DNA of 33,099 nt from JBFHFS01 sp041583495 (GCA_041583495.1 JBFHFS010000055.1:1-33099), one strand, 5' to 3'; counted from the stretch's first letter, positions 1-7,979 are shown. Notes: a model not told the origin generated them from the letters alone. Numbers and translations: made by a program.

Positions 1-94
1 CCGATCGCGGGGCGCCAAATCCTGAGGCGGGGATCATCATGGCCCCCGTTGCCAATGCCATCTCTTTTAAAAACTTACGTCGCGAATTGTCCAT
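1..94 (-). CDS. N-terminus of a Tat-exported protein (partial)
   Basis: Reading leftward from the ATG at 92-94, the first 31 codons give a twin-arginine signal peptide: MDNSRRKFLKEM, followed by an Ala/Gly/Met-rich hydrophobic stretch and a Pro-Ala-Ser end. The SRRKFLK motif is typical of Tat substrates, so the protein is probably exported folded. The gene runs off the left edge, so its function cannot be read. In Bacteroidota such leaders often precede Gfo/Idh/MocA oxidoreductases or sugar-phosphate isomerase-like proteins, but that is only background. The start is chosen because the twin-arginine motif lies at residues 4-5 and no in-frame start is apparent just upstream. Confidence 0.6.
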   Translation of the reverse strand, partial: MDNSRRKFLKEMALATGAMMIPASGFGAPRS

Positions 95-162
95 GATGCA
101 GCTGTTTTGAAAAAGTATCTATTAAAGGTAAGAATTAATTCCCTGTTTTAAAAGGGGACTGA

Positions 163-498
163 GCTGAACAACATCAATTGGGTCACATCATTTTACATGG
201 CAAAAAATACATATCCCTTGAAAATGTGGACTTTGCAGCGTCCGATCCTGAAAAAGAAGAAGAAGCGCATCAGTTTGCGGTGGCCCATACCTTCACCAAT
301 GAACAAGAGAAGGAGTTGCTTAAAAACAACACGATAACGGAGCAGGATATTATTGACTATGCTGAGAAGTTTAACACACATCCTGCAATGATTATTGGAC
401 GTTTGCAACATGATGGTTTAATCCCTTATAGTGTTGGTCGTCAATTTATGCAACCCATCGACTTAAACCCGATAGAGCAAGACTATCATAGTGATTAA
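163..498 (+). pseudogene. Remnant of an ImmA/IrrE-type (HigA-fused) antitoxin/protease
   Basis: The frame encodes AEQHQLGHIILHGKKYISLE, then an acidic EEEAHQFA segment, then a C-terminal ITEQDIIDYAEKFNTHPAMIIGRLQHDGLIPY stretch (written here as its key words ITEQDII, HPAMIIGRLQHDGLI). These match, in order, the zinc-protease helix, the EAxxFA helix and the tail of ImmA/IrrE domains that follow a HigA/XRE HTH. Two lesions are visible: the catalytic HExxH glutamate reads Gln (HQLGH), and a TGA at 160-162 interrupts the frame just upstream. No HTH part is present in front. A 106-residue reading from TTG at 178 is possible, but it would begin inside the active-site helix. I read it as a decayed C-terminal fragment. 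Confidence 0.7.
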
Positions 499-584
499 GA
501 AAAAACCGGGCAGGCAAAGAGATTGGTTTTTTATTGGCGCAACCTTTTGCTTTTATTTTCATCATAAAGGTAAAACCCCTCATC

Positions 585-1865
585 ATGTACCAAATAAACA
601 GATTAACCCGATTTGCTTTAATAGCTCTTTTAACTTTGGTGTACAGTTGCTCAAAAGATGCATTTGATCATGGGGGAGAGACAGCAACCGGTAAAACAAG
701 CCTGTTTGGGGAGGTCACTCAACCTGAATCAACCCAAACAAGAGGTGGTTCAGACGGCGTGTATTCGGCCACTTATGGAGCCTATTCAGGAGATGGCAGC
801 GGGGGCTCAACCACAAGCACAGGCGATTGGGGAGGCGGCAATCCAAATGGACAGTTCGAACCCGGGATTTTAACGGCAGGCGAATGGAACGACCTCGACA
901 ACTGGGATTTCTGGCTTAATTTGTTAAGCAACCAGGCGTATTATGAAGATGTAAACAGATGGAACCTTAAAGAATTGAAAAGGTACAGTTTTGTCGTAGC
1001 AGATAATCACGAATCCCTGGTCGCCAATGCAGAGGTCACTCTTTTATCCAACCAAACAGAGGTGTGGAAAACCAAAACAGACAATAAAGGGAAAGCCACA
1101 TTATGGTCAGATTTAAAACTTGACGGGCTAACGGCAAACATTGAATTTGAAGAGACCAAAGCGGTTGTTACAGATGTAAAAGAGTATGCCGAAGGGATCA
1201 ACCAGGTGGTCCTGAATAAAACCATAGACAACAAAAAGATATTTGACATATACTTTGCTGTGGATGCCACCGGGTCGATGGGGGATGAAATTGATTATTT
1301 AAAGGCTGAATTAAACAATGTGATTGAACGGATAAAACAAAACAACCCTCTACTGGAAATGCGTTTCGGATCGGTTTTTTACAGGGATCAGGGCGATGAA
1401 TATTTAACCCGTCATCTGGGTTTTACAAAAGATGAAAAAAGCCTGATTTCCTTTATAAAAGCCCAGTCTGCCAACGGTGGGGGCGATTTTCCGGAGGCGG
1501 TGCACACGGCCCTGGATGTGGCCATAACGCAAAATTCGTGGAATAAGAATGCTTCTGCCCGCATAATGTTTCTATTATTGGATGCTCCGCCACACTACAC
1601 ACAAGAAGTGATTTCAAGTTTGGAAATAAACCTGATTAAAGCGGCAGAAGAGGGGATTAAGATAATCCCCATCACAGCTTCCGGAATAGATAAGTCGACG
1701 GAATATTTAATGCGTTCTTTTGCCCTATTAACCAATGGCACCTATGTTTTTATAACGGATGACAGCGGAGTGGGTAACGATCACCTGGAACCTACTATTG
1801 GAGAATTTGAGGTTGAAAAACTGAATGATTTAATGGTAAGGCTGGCGGGTGAATATGTCCCATAA
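585..1865 (+). CDS. von Willebrand factor A domain surface/periplasmic lipoprotein
   Basis: This 426-residue protein starts with a lipoprotein signal peptide (MYQINRLTRF, hydrophobic core, lipobox LVYSC, Cys22). Residues about 35-95 are a Gly/Ser/Thr-rich low-complexity linker. Residues about 132-215 look like a carboxypeptidase-regulatory or Ig-like module (VANAEVTLLSN, TDNKGKATLWSDL). The vWA domain follows: beta-strand DIYFAVDATGSMGDE carries a MIDAS of the D-x-T-x-S form (Asp227, Ser231), with further acidic positions at GGGDFPE (Asp301) and FLLLDAPP (Asp333). The family binds proteins through a metal ion, so an adhesive or complex-forming role at the envelope is inferred. An in-frame ATG at 534 would add 17 residues ahead of the signal; I prefer 585 because it places the positive n-region correctly. 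It appears monocistronic. Confidence 0.8.
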   Translation: MYQINRLTRFALIALLTLVYSCSKDAFDHGGETATGKTSLFGEVTQPESTQTRGGSDGVYSATYGAYSGDGSGGSTTSTGDWGGGNPNGQFEPGILTAGEWNDLDNWDFWLNLLSNQAYYEDVNRWNLKELKRYSFVVADNHESLVANAEVTLLSNQTEVWKTKTDNKGKATLWSDLKLDGLTANIEFEETKAVVTDVKEYAEGINQVVLNKTIDNKKIFDIYFAVDATGSMGDEIDYLKAELNNVIERIKQNNPLLEMRFGSVFYRDQGDEYLTRHLGFTKDEKSLISFIKAQSANGGGDFPEAVHTALDVAITQNSWNKNASARIMFLLLDAPPHYTQEVISSLEINLIKAAEEGIKIIPITASGIDKSTEYLMRSFALLTNGTYVFITDDSGVGNDHLEPTIGEFEVEKLNDLMVRLAGEYVP

Positions 1866-2338
1866 GGCTTATTAAAGGACCGTAAACAGAGAAGCTGCAC
1901 AGTCCCCAAACAGGTGGATTGACTAAACCTATTCCCCGGGGAAAGTTTTATTTCGGTTGATGAATTAAAGCAATAGATCGTTAGATTTTCCGCGAGCGCC
2001 AAAGCTACTCTGCGGTGGCACCTGCGGCGACCGAAAGGAAAGGCCGGGAGGTAATTGGGCATATCCTACCGCCATCCGTTCCTCAATGAGTTTGTTGGGT
2101 GCCATAACGCCCCTACACCTCATCCTGCGACAAAAAAATACCCCCCTGCCCCAAAAAATCCTCTCAAATTTCCTAACTTCGTTGTAAGTCCCTTACGCGC
2201 ACAGCAATCACCTTCTGATTGACGCACAAGGGGGTTGCGCACCAGCGACAATATCCCGCCACAAATGGTGGTGCCGCGCGGCAGTTAAACCGGAAGGCGT
2301 TTTAAACAAGACTAACAAACAGCAAAAACACAACAATC
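1866..2338. other. Gene-free interval, 473 bp
   Basis: No convincing coding frame is seen on either strand. The interval holds a perfect 12-bp palindrome TTCCCCGGGGAA (1932-1943), a small inverted repeat CAATCA-n5-TGATTG (2205-2221) and several GC-rich segments around 1990-2050 and 2225-2285 that differ from the AT-rich flanks. A weak promoter-like TAACTTCG lies at about 2174. No function can be assigned. The change in base composition could reflect an old insertion, but no terminal repeats or transposase remnants were recognised. Confidence 0.4.
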
Positions 2339-2782
2339 ATGACAAAAATTGGAATTATCATTTGCGGCCGATACCTTAATTGTGGTGGAGGCAAATGTTT
2401 TAGAGCCATGAGAGAACATGTGGGTGGATTTGCCAGGTACCCCAAAACGGATGAACTGGTGCTGGTGGGCTTTGCAAACTGTGGCGGCTGTCCGGGTGGA
2501 AATATTGAATACGTCCCTGAGGAGATGATAAAAAATGGCGCAGAGGTCATCCATTTTGCCACCGGCCTGGTAGTAGGCTATCCCCCCTGCCCCTACATCC
2601 ATCAATTTAAAGCGTTTGTTGAGACGCATTATAACCTGCCCGTGGTAGTCGGGACCCACCCCATACCCTTGAAATATTTTAATACTCACCAAAAACTCTC
2701 CAGCTGGAAATCGATGGAGATGGATAAAATTTGCGGTCCCTTAATGAGGGAGGACCCTACAATCATGGAATCCTACAATTAA
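2339..2782 (+). CDS. CGGC-domain cysteine-rich protein
   Basis: A 147-residue soluble protein with the diagnostic CGGC motif (Cys48-Gly-Gly-Cys51, in FANCGGCPGG). Other cysteines are Cys9 in IIICGRY, Cys15 and Cys20 (NCGGGKC), Cys84 in YPPCPY and Cys132 in KICG; a THP motif (His107) follows a beta-strand. The length and the order of the cysteine blocks fit the CGGC domain family (PF08821), which is thought to bind a metal but has no established reaction. No signal peptide is present, so it should be cytoplasmic. It stands alone, with about 470 bp of non-coding DNA before it and 413 bp after it. The family call is firm, the biological role unknown. Confidence 0.85.
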   Translation: MTKIGIIICGRYLNCGGGKCFRAMREHVGGFARYPKTDELVLVGFANCGGCPGGNIEYVPEEMIKNGAEVIHFATGLVVGYPPCPYIHQFKAFVETHYNLPVVVGTHPIPLKYFNTHQKLSSWKSMEMDKICGPLMREDPTIMESYN

Positions 2783-3195
2783 CAGGCTTTCCTTTTCGGC
2801 ACTACGCCAAAAAACCTTCATTTTTATCTTTTTCACCAAACAGTTTTTCCTTAAAGATTAATCCTTCTATGGCCGTTTTGAAGTGGCAGGCATTGCTTCT
2901 GATGCTGAAAAGGACTTTGGGGTGGGTTTTTCTAAAAATAGGAACCCCCTAAACACATGCCAGGTTGCCTCACTGCATCTACAAGAAAAAATGGTATGTG
3001 AAGCAGATGCGAAGGTGGCTTCTCTTCTCTTTAAAAAGAAGGATAAAACTGCTCTCTGCCGGGCTTTGTTAGCTAAAGGCCCCAAAAAAAAAAGAATATT
3101 TGGATCCGATGAAAGAACCTATCTGCCATTCGTCATAAACTCATTTCAATAATTGTTCTAATTTTGGACTTGGAAAAACAAAAACGCGTGTGATA
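2783..3195. other. Gene-free interval, 413 bp
   Basis: Open frames of about 70-90 codons exist here on both strands, but their translations are basic, of low quality and match no family I recognise. None has a convincing ribosome-binding site. The right end carries the promoter-like box for the next gene. I see no strong terminator hairpin. Confidence 0.4.
3159..3166 (+). promoter_or_regulatory. Bacteroidota-type -7 box (TAATTTTG) for the peptidase gene
   Basis: TAATTTTG matches the Bacteroidota sigma-A -7 consensus TAnnTTTG exactly and ends 29 bp before the ATG at 3196. No clear TTTG -33 element is seen at the usual spacing, so this is a candidate only. Confidence 0.4.
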
Positions 3196-4569
3196 ATGAA
3201 GAAAATAACACTCTTACTCTTTGGTGCGCTCATAAGCGCAGGTATCTCGGCACAGGAACTGACCCAGGATGCATTAAACGAAATAAGGTCATCCCTAAAA
3301 ATGGATGCTTACACCAAAGGGATGCAAAATGCCTTGTCGAACAACGACATCAATAAGCTGGCCAAAAACCTAAGCAACATCAACCAGGACGATCATTATT
3401 TCACCTATCGCGCAGATGTGAAGGGTATTACGGACCAAAAAAGCTCGGGGCGCTGCTGGTTGTTTACTTCGTTGAATATGTTTCGCCCCAAAGCCATGGA
3501 GGTATTTAATATAGCCTCCTTCGAATTCTCTCAAAACTACCTGTATTTCTGGGATTTGTTCGAGAAGTCCAATCTGTTTTTAAACAATATCATTGAAACA
3601 AGTACCCAACCTATCGACGACCGGAGGGTACAATGGTATCTGCAGTCTCCAATCTCTGATGGAGGCATGTGGAGCAGCTTTGCCAATCTGGTGGACAAGT
3701 ACGGGATGATTCCCAAGGAGGCAATGACCGAAACCTATTCGAGCGACAATACCCGCTACATGGTAAAGTTCATTAACCTGAAGTTAAAAGAAGATGCCAT
3801 GCGCCTGCGTGAACTTGCCGGGAAAGGAACCAAACAGAATAAACTACAGGCTTTTCGGGAAGAGATGATGCAGGAGGTTTACCGTATGCTGGTATTGAAT
3901 CTTGGGGTACCTCCTACAGAGTTTAACTGGCGCTACGAAGACAAGGACAAAAAAGTATCTGATTATCAGACCTTCACCCCGCTTGAGTTTAAAGAGAAAG
4001 TATTGGGCGCTATTCAGGTAAAAGACTATGTAATGCTGATGAACGACCCGACCCGTCCTTTTGATGTGCATTACGAAATAGACAATTACCGCAATGTGGA
4101 AGAGGGGGTAAACTGGCACTACGTTAATTTAAGCAACGACAAGATTAAGCCCATGGCTGTGGAATCGATCAAAAACAACATGATCATTTATGCTTCGTGC
4201 GATGTGGGCCAGCAGCTCGACCGGGATTACGGCATCCTGGATGTAGATAATTTCGATTACGAGTCGGTGTACGGTGTTAGCTTTGGGATGAACAAGGCAG
4301 AGCGCATCCAAACAAAGGCCAGTGGTTCCTCACATGGAATGGCATTAATTGCGGTGGACCTGGATGAAAACGGAAAAACAACCAAATGGCAATTCGAAAA
4401 CAGTTGGGGAAGCACTACCGGCCACAATGGTTACCTTACCTTCACCGATGAGTGGTTCGATGAATTTATGTTTCGGATTGTGATTCACAAAGACTATGTG
4501 ACACCCGAGGCGTTAAAAATTTACGAGAGTAAGGCAACCCTGCTCCCACCGTGGGACTGGATGTTTTAA
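3196..4569 (+). CDS. pepC: Exported aminopeptidase C / bleomycin hydrolase (peptidase C1B)
   Basis: The 457-residue protein has a cysteine-peptidase active site in the C1B order: oxyanion Gln81 and nucleophile Cys87 in DQKSSGRCWLF, His380 in SSHGMALI and Asn402 in FENSWG. The C-terminus (PPWDWMF) resembles the family tail that reaches into the active site and gives aminopeptidase specificity. Unlike the cytoplasmic PepC of lactic acid bacteria, it begins with a signal peptide (MKKITLLLFGALISAGISAQ), so it should act in the periplasm or outside, trimming peptides. A GTG two codons upstream is possible, but the ATG at 3196 gives a normal signal peptide. The AraC-type gene starts 18 bp downstream, suggesting co-transcription. 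Confidence 0.9.
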   Translation: MKKITLLLFGALISAGISAQELTQDALNEIRSSLKMDAYTKGMQNALSNNDINKLAKNLSNINQDDHYFTYRADVKGITDQKSSGRCWLFTSLNMFRPKAMEVFNIASFEFSQNYLYFWDLFEKSNLFLNNIIETSTQPIDDRRVQWYLQSPISDGGMWSSFANLVDKYGMIPKEAMTETYSSDNTRYMVKFINLKLKEDAMRLRELAGKGTKQNKLQAFREEMMQEVYRMLVLNLGVPPTEFNWRYEDKDKKVSDYQTFTPLEFKEKVLGAIQVKDYVMLMNDPTRPFDVHYEIDNYRNVEEGVNWHYVNLSNDKIKPMAVESIKNNMIIYASCDVGQQLDRDYGILDVDNFDYESVYGVSFGMNKAERIQTKASGSSHGMALIAVDLDENGKTTKWQFENSWGSTTGHNGYLTFTDEWFDEFMFRIVIHKDYVTPEALKIYESKATLLPPWDWMF

Positions 4570-4587
4570 CCGAAAACCAAGGGTGTT

Positions 4588-5694
4588 GTGGATTTCTTCT
4601 CTTCTATTATTCCTCTTATCACAGCGATCATGTCGTTATCGGTGGGCACTTTGTTGTTTACCCTAAAAGTGCCCACCGATAAGGCCTTAGAAAGTTACAA
4701 GACATCGCGAAAGGTAATGGCGTATGTTTTTCTTTCTTTGGGCCTGATCAATGTGGGACAGATGTTTCTGGGTAATTCCGATCACCCGAACGAATACTTT
4801 ATTCAAACCCTGTCCGGAATCTATATTATTATCGCTTCGCTGCAGGCACTGTTGCTCACCTACAGTCTCATCACCCTTATTGATGCCTATTATGTTACAT
4901 GGAAAAAGATTCTTATTCAACTCATTCCGGTAACCATCCTTTCAGGGTTTACTGTCATGGGTTTTTTTTCAAAAGATCTAAGCTATCTGAAAAGTACAGT
5001 TTTGGTCTTTTCTGCTTATTATTGGTTCCAACTACTCTTTTATACGAGACTTTTCTTCGTTAAAGAAAAACGGTTTATGGCGGAGGCCAAAAACTTCTTT
5101 TCCGAAAACGAAGCCAGGCGCATCAAATGGGTTAGAACTGCCTTTTTATCCTCTCTCTTCATAGGTTTATGGGCTTTTTCCATCGTACTGTTTCCCCACG
5201 CTGTTTTTCTAGAGCAAACCTTCTCTATCGTATGCATCGTGTTCTACCTCTATTTGGGCATTCATTTCATTAATTATGTTCCTACCTTTCATCTGCTCAT
5301 GCCCATTATCGCCCCGGAAGAGGGGCCCGTATTAAAAGATAAAACACCGGAAGGTGCATCGAATGACGATTTACCCGCAAAGCTGGACAAATGGATCACC
5401 AATAAATTGTATACTCAGGCAGGGATAACCATTAACCAACTGGCCGAACAGTTAAACACCAACCGAACTTACATTTCCCATCATATTAATTCAAATGAAA
5501 AGCTCAATTTCAACCGATGGCTCAATGCACTTCGCATACAAGAAGCCAAGAGTGTAATGAAGTCTAACCCGGAAATGCCACTAAATGAATTGGCTGATTT
5601 GATGGGATATACCGACCAAAGTTGTTTTAGCAAACAATTCAAAATCATAGAAGGTCGATCACCCCTCAACTGGAAAAGAGAAAACATAAGATAG
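4588..5694 (+). CDS. Membrane-anchored AraC-family transcriptional regulator
   Basis: This 368-residue protein has about seven hydrophobic segments between residues 5 and 235 (for example 5-25, 45-60, 75-100, 108-127, 134-155, 184-205, 210-232). A linker and a C-terminal AraC-type DNA-binding domain with two helix-turn-helix units follow, at about 281-302 (TINQLAEQLNTNRTYISHHI) and 332-353 (LNELADLMGY, FSKQFK). This 7-TM plus HTH_18 layout is common in Bacteroidota and suggests direct membrane sensing. The start is a GTG at 4588; no better ATG exists before the first TM segment. The 18-bp gap to the peptidase gene suggests one transcript. Its target and ligand are unknown. Confidence 0.85.
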   Translation: MDFFSSIIPLITAIMSLSVGTLLFTLKVPTDKALESYKTSRKVMAYVFLSLGLINVGQMFLGNSDHPNEYFIQTLSGIYIIIASLQALLLTYSLITLIDAYYVTWKKILIQLIPVTILSGFTVMGFFSKDLSYLKSTVLVFSAYYWFQLLFYTRLFFVKEKRFMAEAKNFFSENEARRIKWVRTAFLSSLFIGLWAFSIVLFPHAVFLEQTFSIVCIVFYLYLGIHFINYVPTFHLLMPIIAPEEGPVLKDKTPEGASNDDLPAKLDKWITNKLYTQAGITINQLAEQLNTNRTYISHHINSNEKLNFNRWLNALRIQEAKSVMKSNPEMPLNELADLMGYTDQSCFSKQFKIIEGRSPLNWKRENIR

Positions 5695-6245
5695 CCTCCT
5701 CGATCAACTTTGTGGGTATTTCCAGGTGCGCCACGCCTATCGGGCTTTCGGTTTAATACCCCTTCTTACGCGACCAATTATTTTTGATGCGCTGTTTAGC
5801 CCTCATGGAAATTCATCCTATCGGTTTTTGTAACCTTATCCATAATTTTAAAATCCTCAGATGACTGTTTCCTCCGGGAAGCCCTCTTTTTTGTCCTTTT
5901 ACCTCTTATTTGTCAAATCGTACGAGGTTTTTGTGGTTTTATCAAATCATGAAGCACGTCGACCCCCTATTTTTGCAGCAATATAACCCAGAGGTTTCGT
6001 CCTTGAATATACAAGTCTCTCTACAAGTCAGACAGTTACTTCTTAAGATTGAATAAAGTAATACAAAGATTACCTTTTCTTTTTTACATAGTAATACGAC
6101 TAATTATAGGCTTTACATTCCCTTTATGTTAACATAAACACGAGAAAGAAACTCCCTTGTGCCAGGTTAACAGAAGACTGAAATCGGGGTAAAACAAAAA
6201 TAAGGAACCCCAATGCCTTATCGAAGTAGGGACAAAAAGAAAATA
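5695..6245. other. Gene-free interval, 551 bp
   Basis: AT-rich, with many stops in all frames. It carries an exact TAnnTTTG box (TATTTTTG, 5968-5975) about 270 bp before the next start codon, which would imply a long leader or an unannotated small RNA. The last ~60 bp are homologous to the leader of the second FISUMP gene and belong to the duplicated unit. Nothing else is recognised. Confidence 0.4.
5968..5975 (+). promoter_or_regulatory. Possible -7 box (TATTTTTG) far upstream of the FISUMP pair
   Basis: An exact match to TAnnTTTG followed by CA, as in other -7 boxes of this window. It is about 270 bp from the next start codon and lacks a clear -33 element. It may drive a long 5' leader or may be chance in AT-rich DNA. 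Confidence 0.2.
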
Positions 6246-6977
6246 ATGAATAAATTTTTTAAGATGTCACTGGTAATGGCCACCATGGCCATGGTAGGTT
6301 ACTCGTGCAACAAAGATGATAATGACGTTGTGCCTGACAACCCGTATAACGGAAAAACAACAACCCTGTTTAATTCCGAGGTGGTGTATGGCACCATAAC
6401 CGATCTGGATGGCAATGAGTATAAAACGGTAACCATAGGGACTCAGACCTGGATGGCCGAAAACCTGCGCACCACCCAATACAATGACGGCACTCCAATC
6501 CCCATCGTGACCGATGATGATGAATGGGCTCAACTCACCACGGGGGCCTACTGTAATTACAATAATACTGTCGATGTAGACACCATCGCCACTTTTGGAC
6601 GGCTATACAACTGCCACGCGGTAAATACAGCCAAACTGGCACCCACCGGTTGGCATGTGCCCACTGATGACGAATGGCATACATTAAGAATAAGTCTTGG
6701 AGAAAATTCCGGTCTGAAATTAAAAGAAACCGGCACCAATCATTGGCCTGATTCTAATACCGATGCAACCAACGAAACAGGATTTACTGCCCTTCCGGGT
6801 GGCAACCGTTGGGAAGATGGTACATTCGGTTATATTGGACGCGGGGGGAACTATTTGAGTGATTCAAATGAATATGAAGCCTCTAATTTAACTGTTCTCT
6901 GGTCGGTTGGATCCTTTTTAGGCTGTAATCCTTACAGTTTAACCATTGGATGTTCGGTTCGTTGTGTAAAGGATTGA
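6246..6977 (+). CDS. FISUMP-domain lipoprotein, copy 1
   Basis: A 243-residue lipoprotein: signal peptide with lipobox MVGYSC (Cys21), short Asp-rich linker, then a Fibrobacter succinogenes major paralogous domain (TIGR02145) with the hallmark blocks TVTIGTQTWMAENL, APTGWHVPTDDEW, GFTALPGG and C-terminal GCSVRCVKD. The fold is thought to be C-type-lectin-like, related to the formylglycine-generating enzyme family, so a surface binding role is plausible but unproven. The normally conserved Trp of GRLYNWxAVN is Cys here (LYNCHAV), unlike in copy 2. The ATG at 6246 is chosen by homology with copy 2; an in-frame ATG 33 bp upstream lies in the duplicated leader. Copy 2 starts exactly 835 bp downstream. 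Confidence 0.85.
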   Translation: MNKFFKMSLVMATMAMVGYSCNKDDNDVVPDNPYNGKTTTLFNSEVVYGTITDLDGNEYKTVTIGTQTWMAENLRTTQYNDGTPIPIVTDDDEWAQLTTGAYCNYNNTVDVDTIATFGRLYNCHAVNTAKLAPTGWHVPTDDEWHTLRISLGENSGLKLKETGTNHWPDSNTDATNETGFTALPGGNRWEDGTFGYIGRGGNYLSDSNEYEASNLTVLWSVGSFLGCNPYSLTIGCSVRCVKD

Positions 6978-6989
6978 CATTTTTTGCAG

Positions 6990-7064
6990 CAACTTGCCCA
7001 AATGGGCCGGATTTAAGCAAAACGATAAACTAAAAATAAAACCCCCACCGCTCTTTCGAAGGTG
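6990..7064. promoter_or_regulatory. Leader of FISUMP copy 2 with stem-loops
   Basis: Two inverted repeats lie between the tandem genes: GCCCA-AA-TGGGC at about 7000-7011, repeated after copy 2, and CCCACC-n11-GGTGGG at about 7046-7068, just upstream of the start codon. On the minus strand the second stem is followed by TTTTATTTTT. A degraded version of that stem occurs in the copy 1 leader (ACCCC...AGGGA, about 6208-6232). They could be a weak terminator/attenuator between the copies or simply conserved leader structure. Confidence 0.35.
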
Positions 7065-7080
7065 GGATAAATAGTAAATA

Positions 7081-7812
7081 ATGAATAAATTTTTTAAGAT
7101 GTCACTGGTAATGGCCACAATGGCCATGGTAGGTTACTCGTGCAACAAAGATGATAATGACGTTGTGCCTGACAACCCGTATAACGGAAAAACAACAGCC
7201 CTGTTTAATTCAGAGGTTTCGTATGGCACCATGACCGATCTGGATGGCAATGTGTATAAAACAGTAACCATAGGGACGCAGACCTGGATGGCCGAAAACC
7301 TGCGCACCACCCAATACAATGACGGTACAGCAATCCCCAACGTGACCGATGAGGATGAATGGTCTAATCTCACCACGGGAGCCTATTGTAATTATAATAA
7401 TACAGTCGATGTAGACACCATCGCCACTTTTGGACGACTATACAATTGGCACGCGGTAAATACAGCCAAACTGGCGCCAACCGGTTGGCATGTGCCCACC
7501 GATACCGAATGGTTAACGTTAGGTAATTCTCTTGGAGAAAATCCTGGTCTGAAATTAAAAGAACCCGGCACCACTCATTGGCCTTCTTCTGATACTAATG
7601 CAACCAATGAATCAGGCTTTACAGCTCTTCCCGGCGGCTGCCGTTGGAAAGATGGGACATTCCATTCTATTGGAAGCTATGGGAACTATTTGAGTTCAAC
7701 AAATACCTATCCAACGGAAAATCAAATTTCTAGTTGGTCGATTATAAATTATTTGGCCCAATGCCCTTGCAGTCAAACATCTGGATGTTCGGTTCGTTGT
7801 GTAAAGGATTGA
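7081..7812 (+). CDS. FISUMP-domain lipoprotein, copy 2
   Basis: A 243-residue paralogue of the preceding gene, with an identical signal peptide and lipobox (first ~38 residues) and nearly identical central blocks, including the intact GRLYNWHAVN that is changed in copy 1. Divergence concentrates in the last ~50 residues (from GGCRWKDGTFHSI onward), where loops differ almost completely before both proteins converge on the identical ending GCSVRCVKD. This looks like a conserved scaffold with divergent binding loops. It is presumably lipidated and exported to the envelope. The ligand is unknown. Confidence 0.85.
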   Translation: MNKFFKMSLVMATMAMVGYSCNKDDNDVVPDNPYNGKTTALFNSEVSYGTMTDLDGNVYKTVTIGTQTWMAENLRTTQYNDGTAIPNVTDEDEWSNLTTGAYCNYNNTVDVDTIATFGRLYNWHAVNTAKLAPTGWHVPTDTEWLTLGNSLGENPGLKLKEPGTTHWPSSDTNATNESGFTALPGGCRWKDGTFHSIGSYGNYLSSTNTYPTENQISSWSIINYLAQCPCSQTSGCSVRCVKD

Positions 7813-7971
7813 CTTTCTTTGCAGCAGCTTGCCCAAATGGGCCGGGTTTACGCTAAACAATTAACACCCATCTGTTTGAAACAAGGTCCATTTATTACGA
7901 GAACCAACCAGGTAAAGATGCCCAATGGGGTGTCTTTACATTTCTGAAACAACCAAAGCCAAATTTTTTTG

Positions 7972-7979
7972 TAGTTTTG
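7972..7979 (+). promoter_or_regulatory. Bacteroidota-type -7 box (TAGTTTTG) for the double-cubane gene
   Basis: Exact TAnnTTTG match followed by CA. It ends about 120 bp before the ATG at 8100, so the leader would be AT-rich and about 110 nt long. No -33 element is obvious. Confidence 0.35.

Larger units (their letters stand above)
6188..7857 (+). repeat. Tandem duplication carrying the two FISUMP genes
   Basis: Two head-to-tail units offset by 835 bp, each containing about 60 bp of leader, a 732-bp gene and about 45 bp of 3' flank (GCAGCARCTTGCCCAAATGG in both). Similarity fades upstream of ~6188 and downstream of ~7857. The divergence of the 3' gene ends indicates an old duplication or one diversified by recombination. 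Confidence 0.75.

Noticed and set aside
1980..2110. Integron attC-like site
   Set aside because: GC-rich inverted segments and a GTTATGGC word were seen, but no GTTRRRY core pair at proper spacing and no integrase.
2883..3152. 89-codon plus-strand frame
   Set aside because: Basic, low-quality translation with no family signal, no ribosome-binding site and a competing frame of similar length on the other strand.
6246..7812. Diversity-generating retroelement variable regions
   Set aside because: Differences between the two FISUMP genes are not limited to adenine positions, and no reverse transcriptase or template repeat is in the window. Kept only as a comparison.
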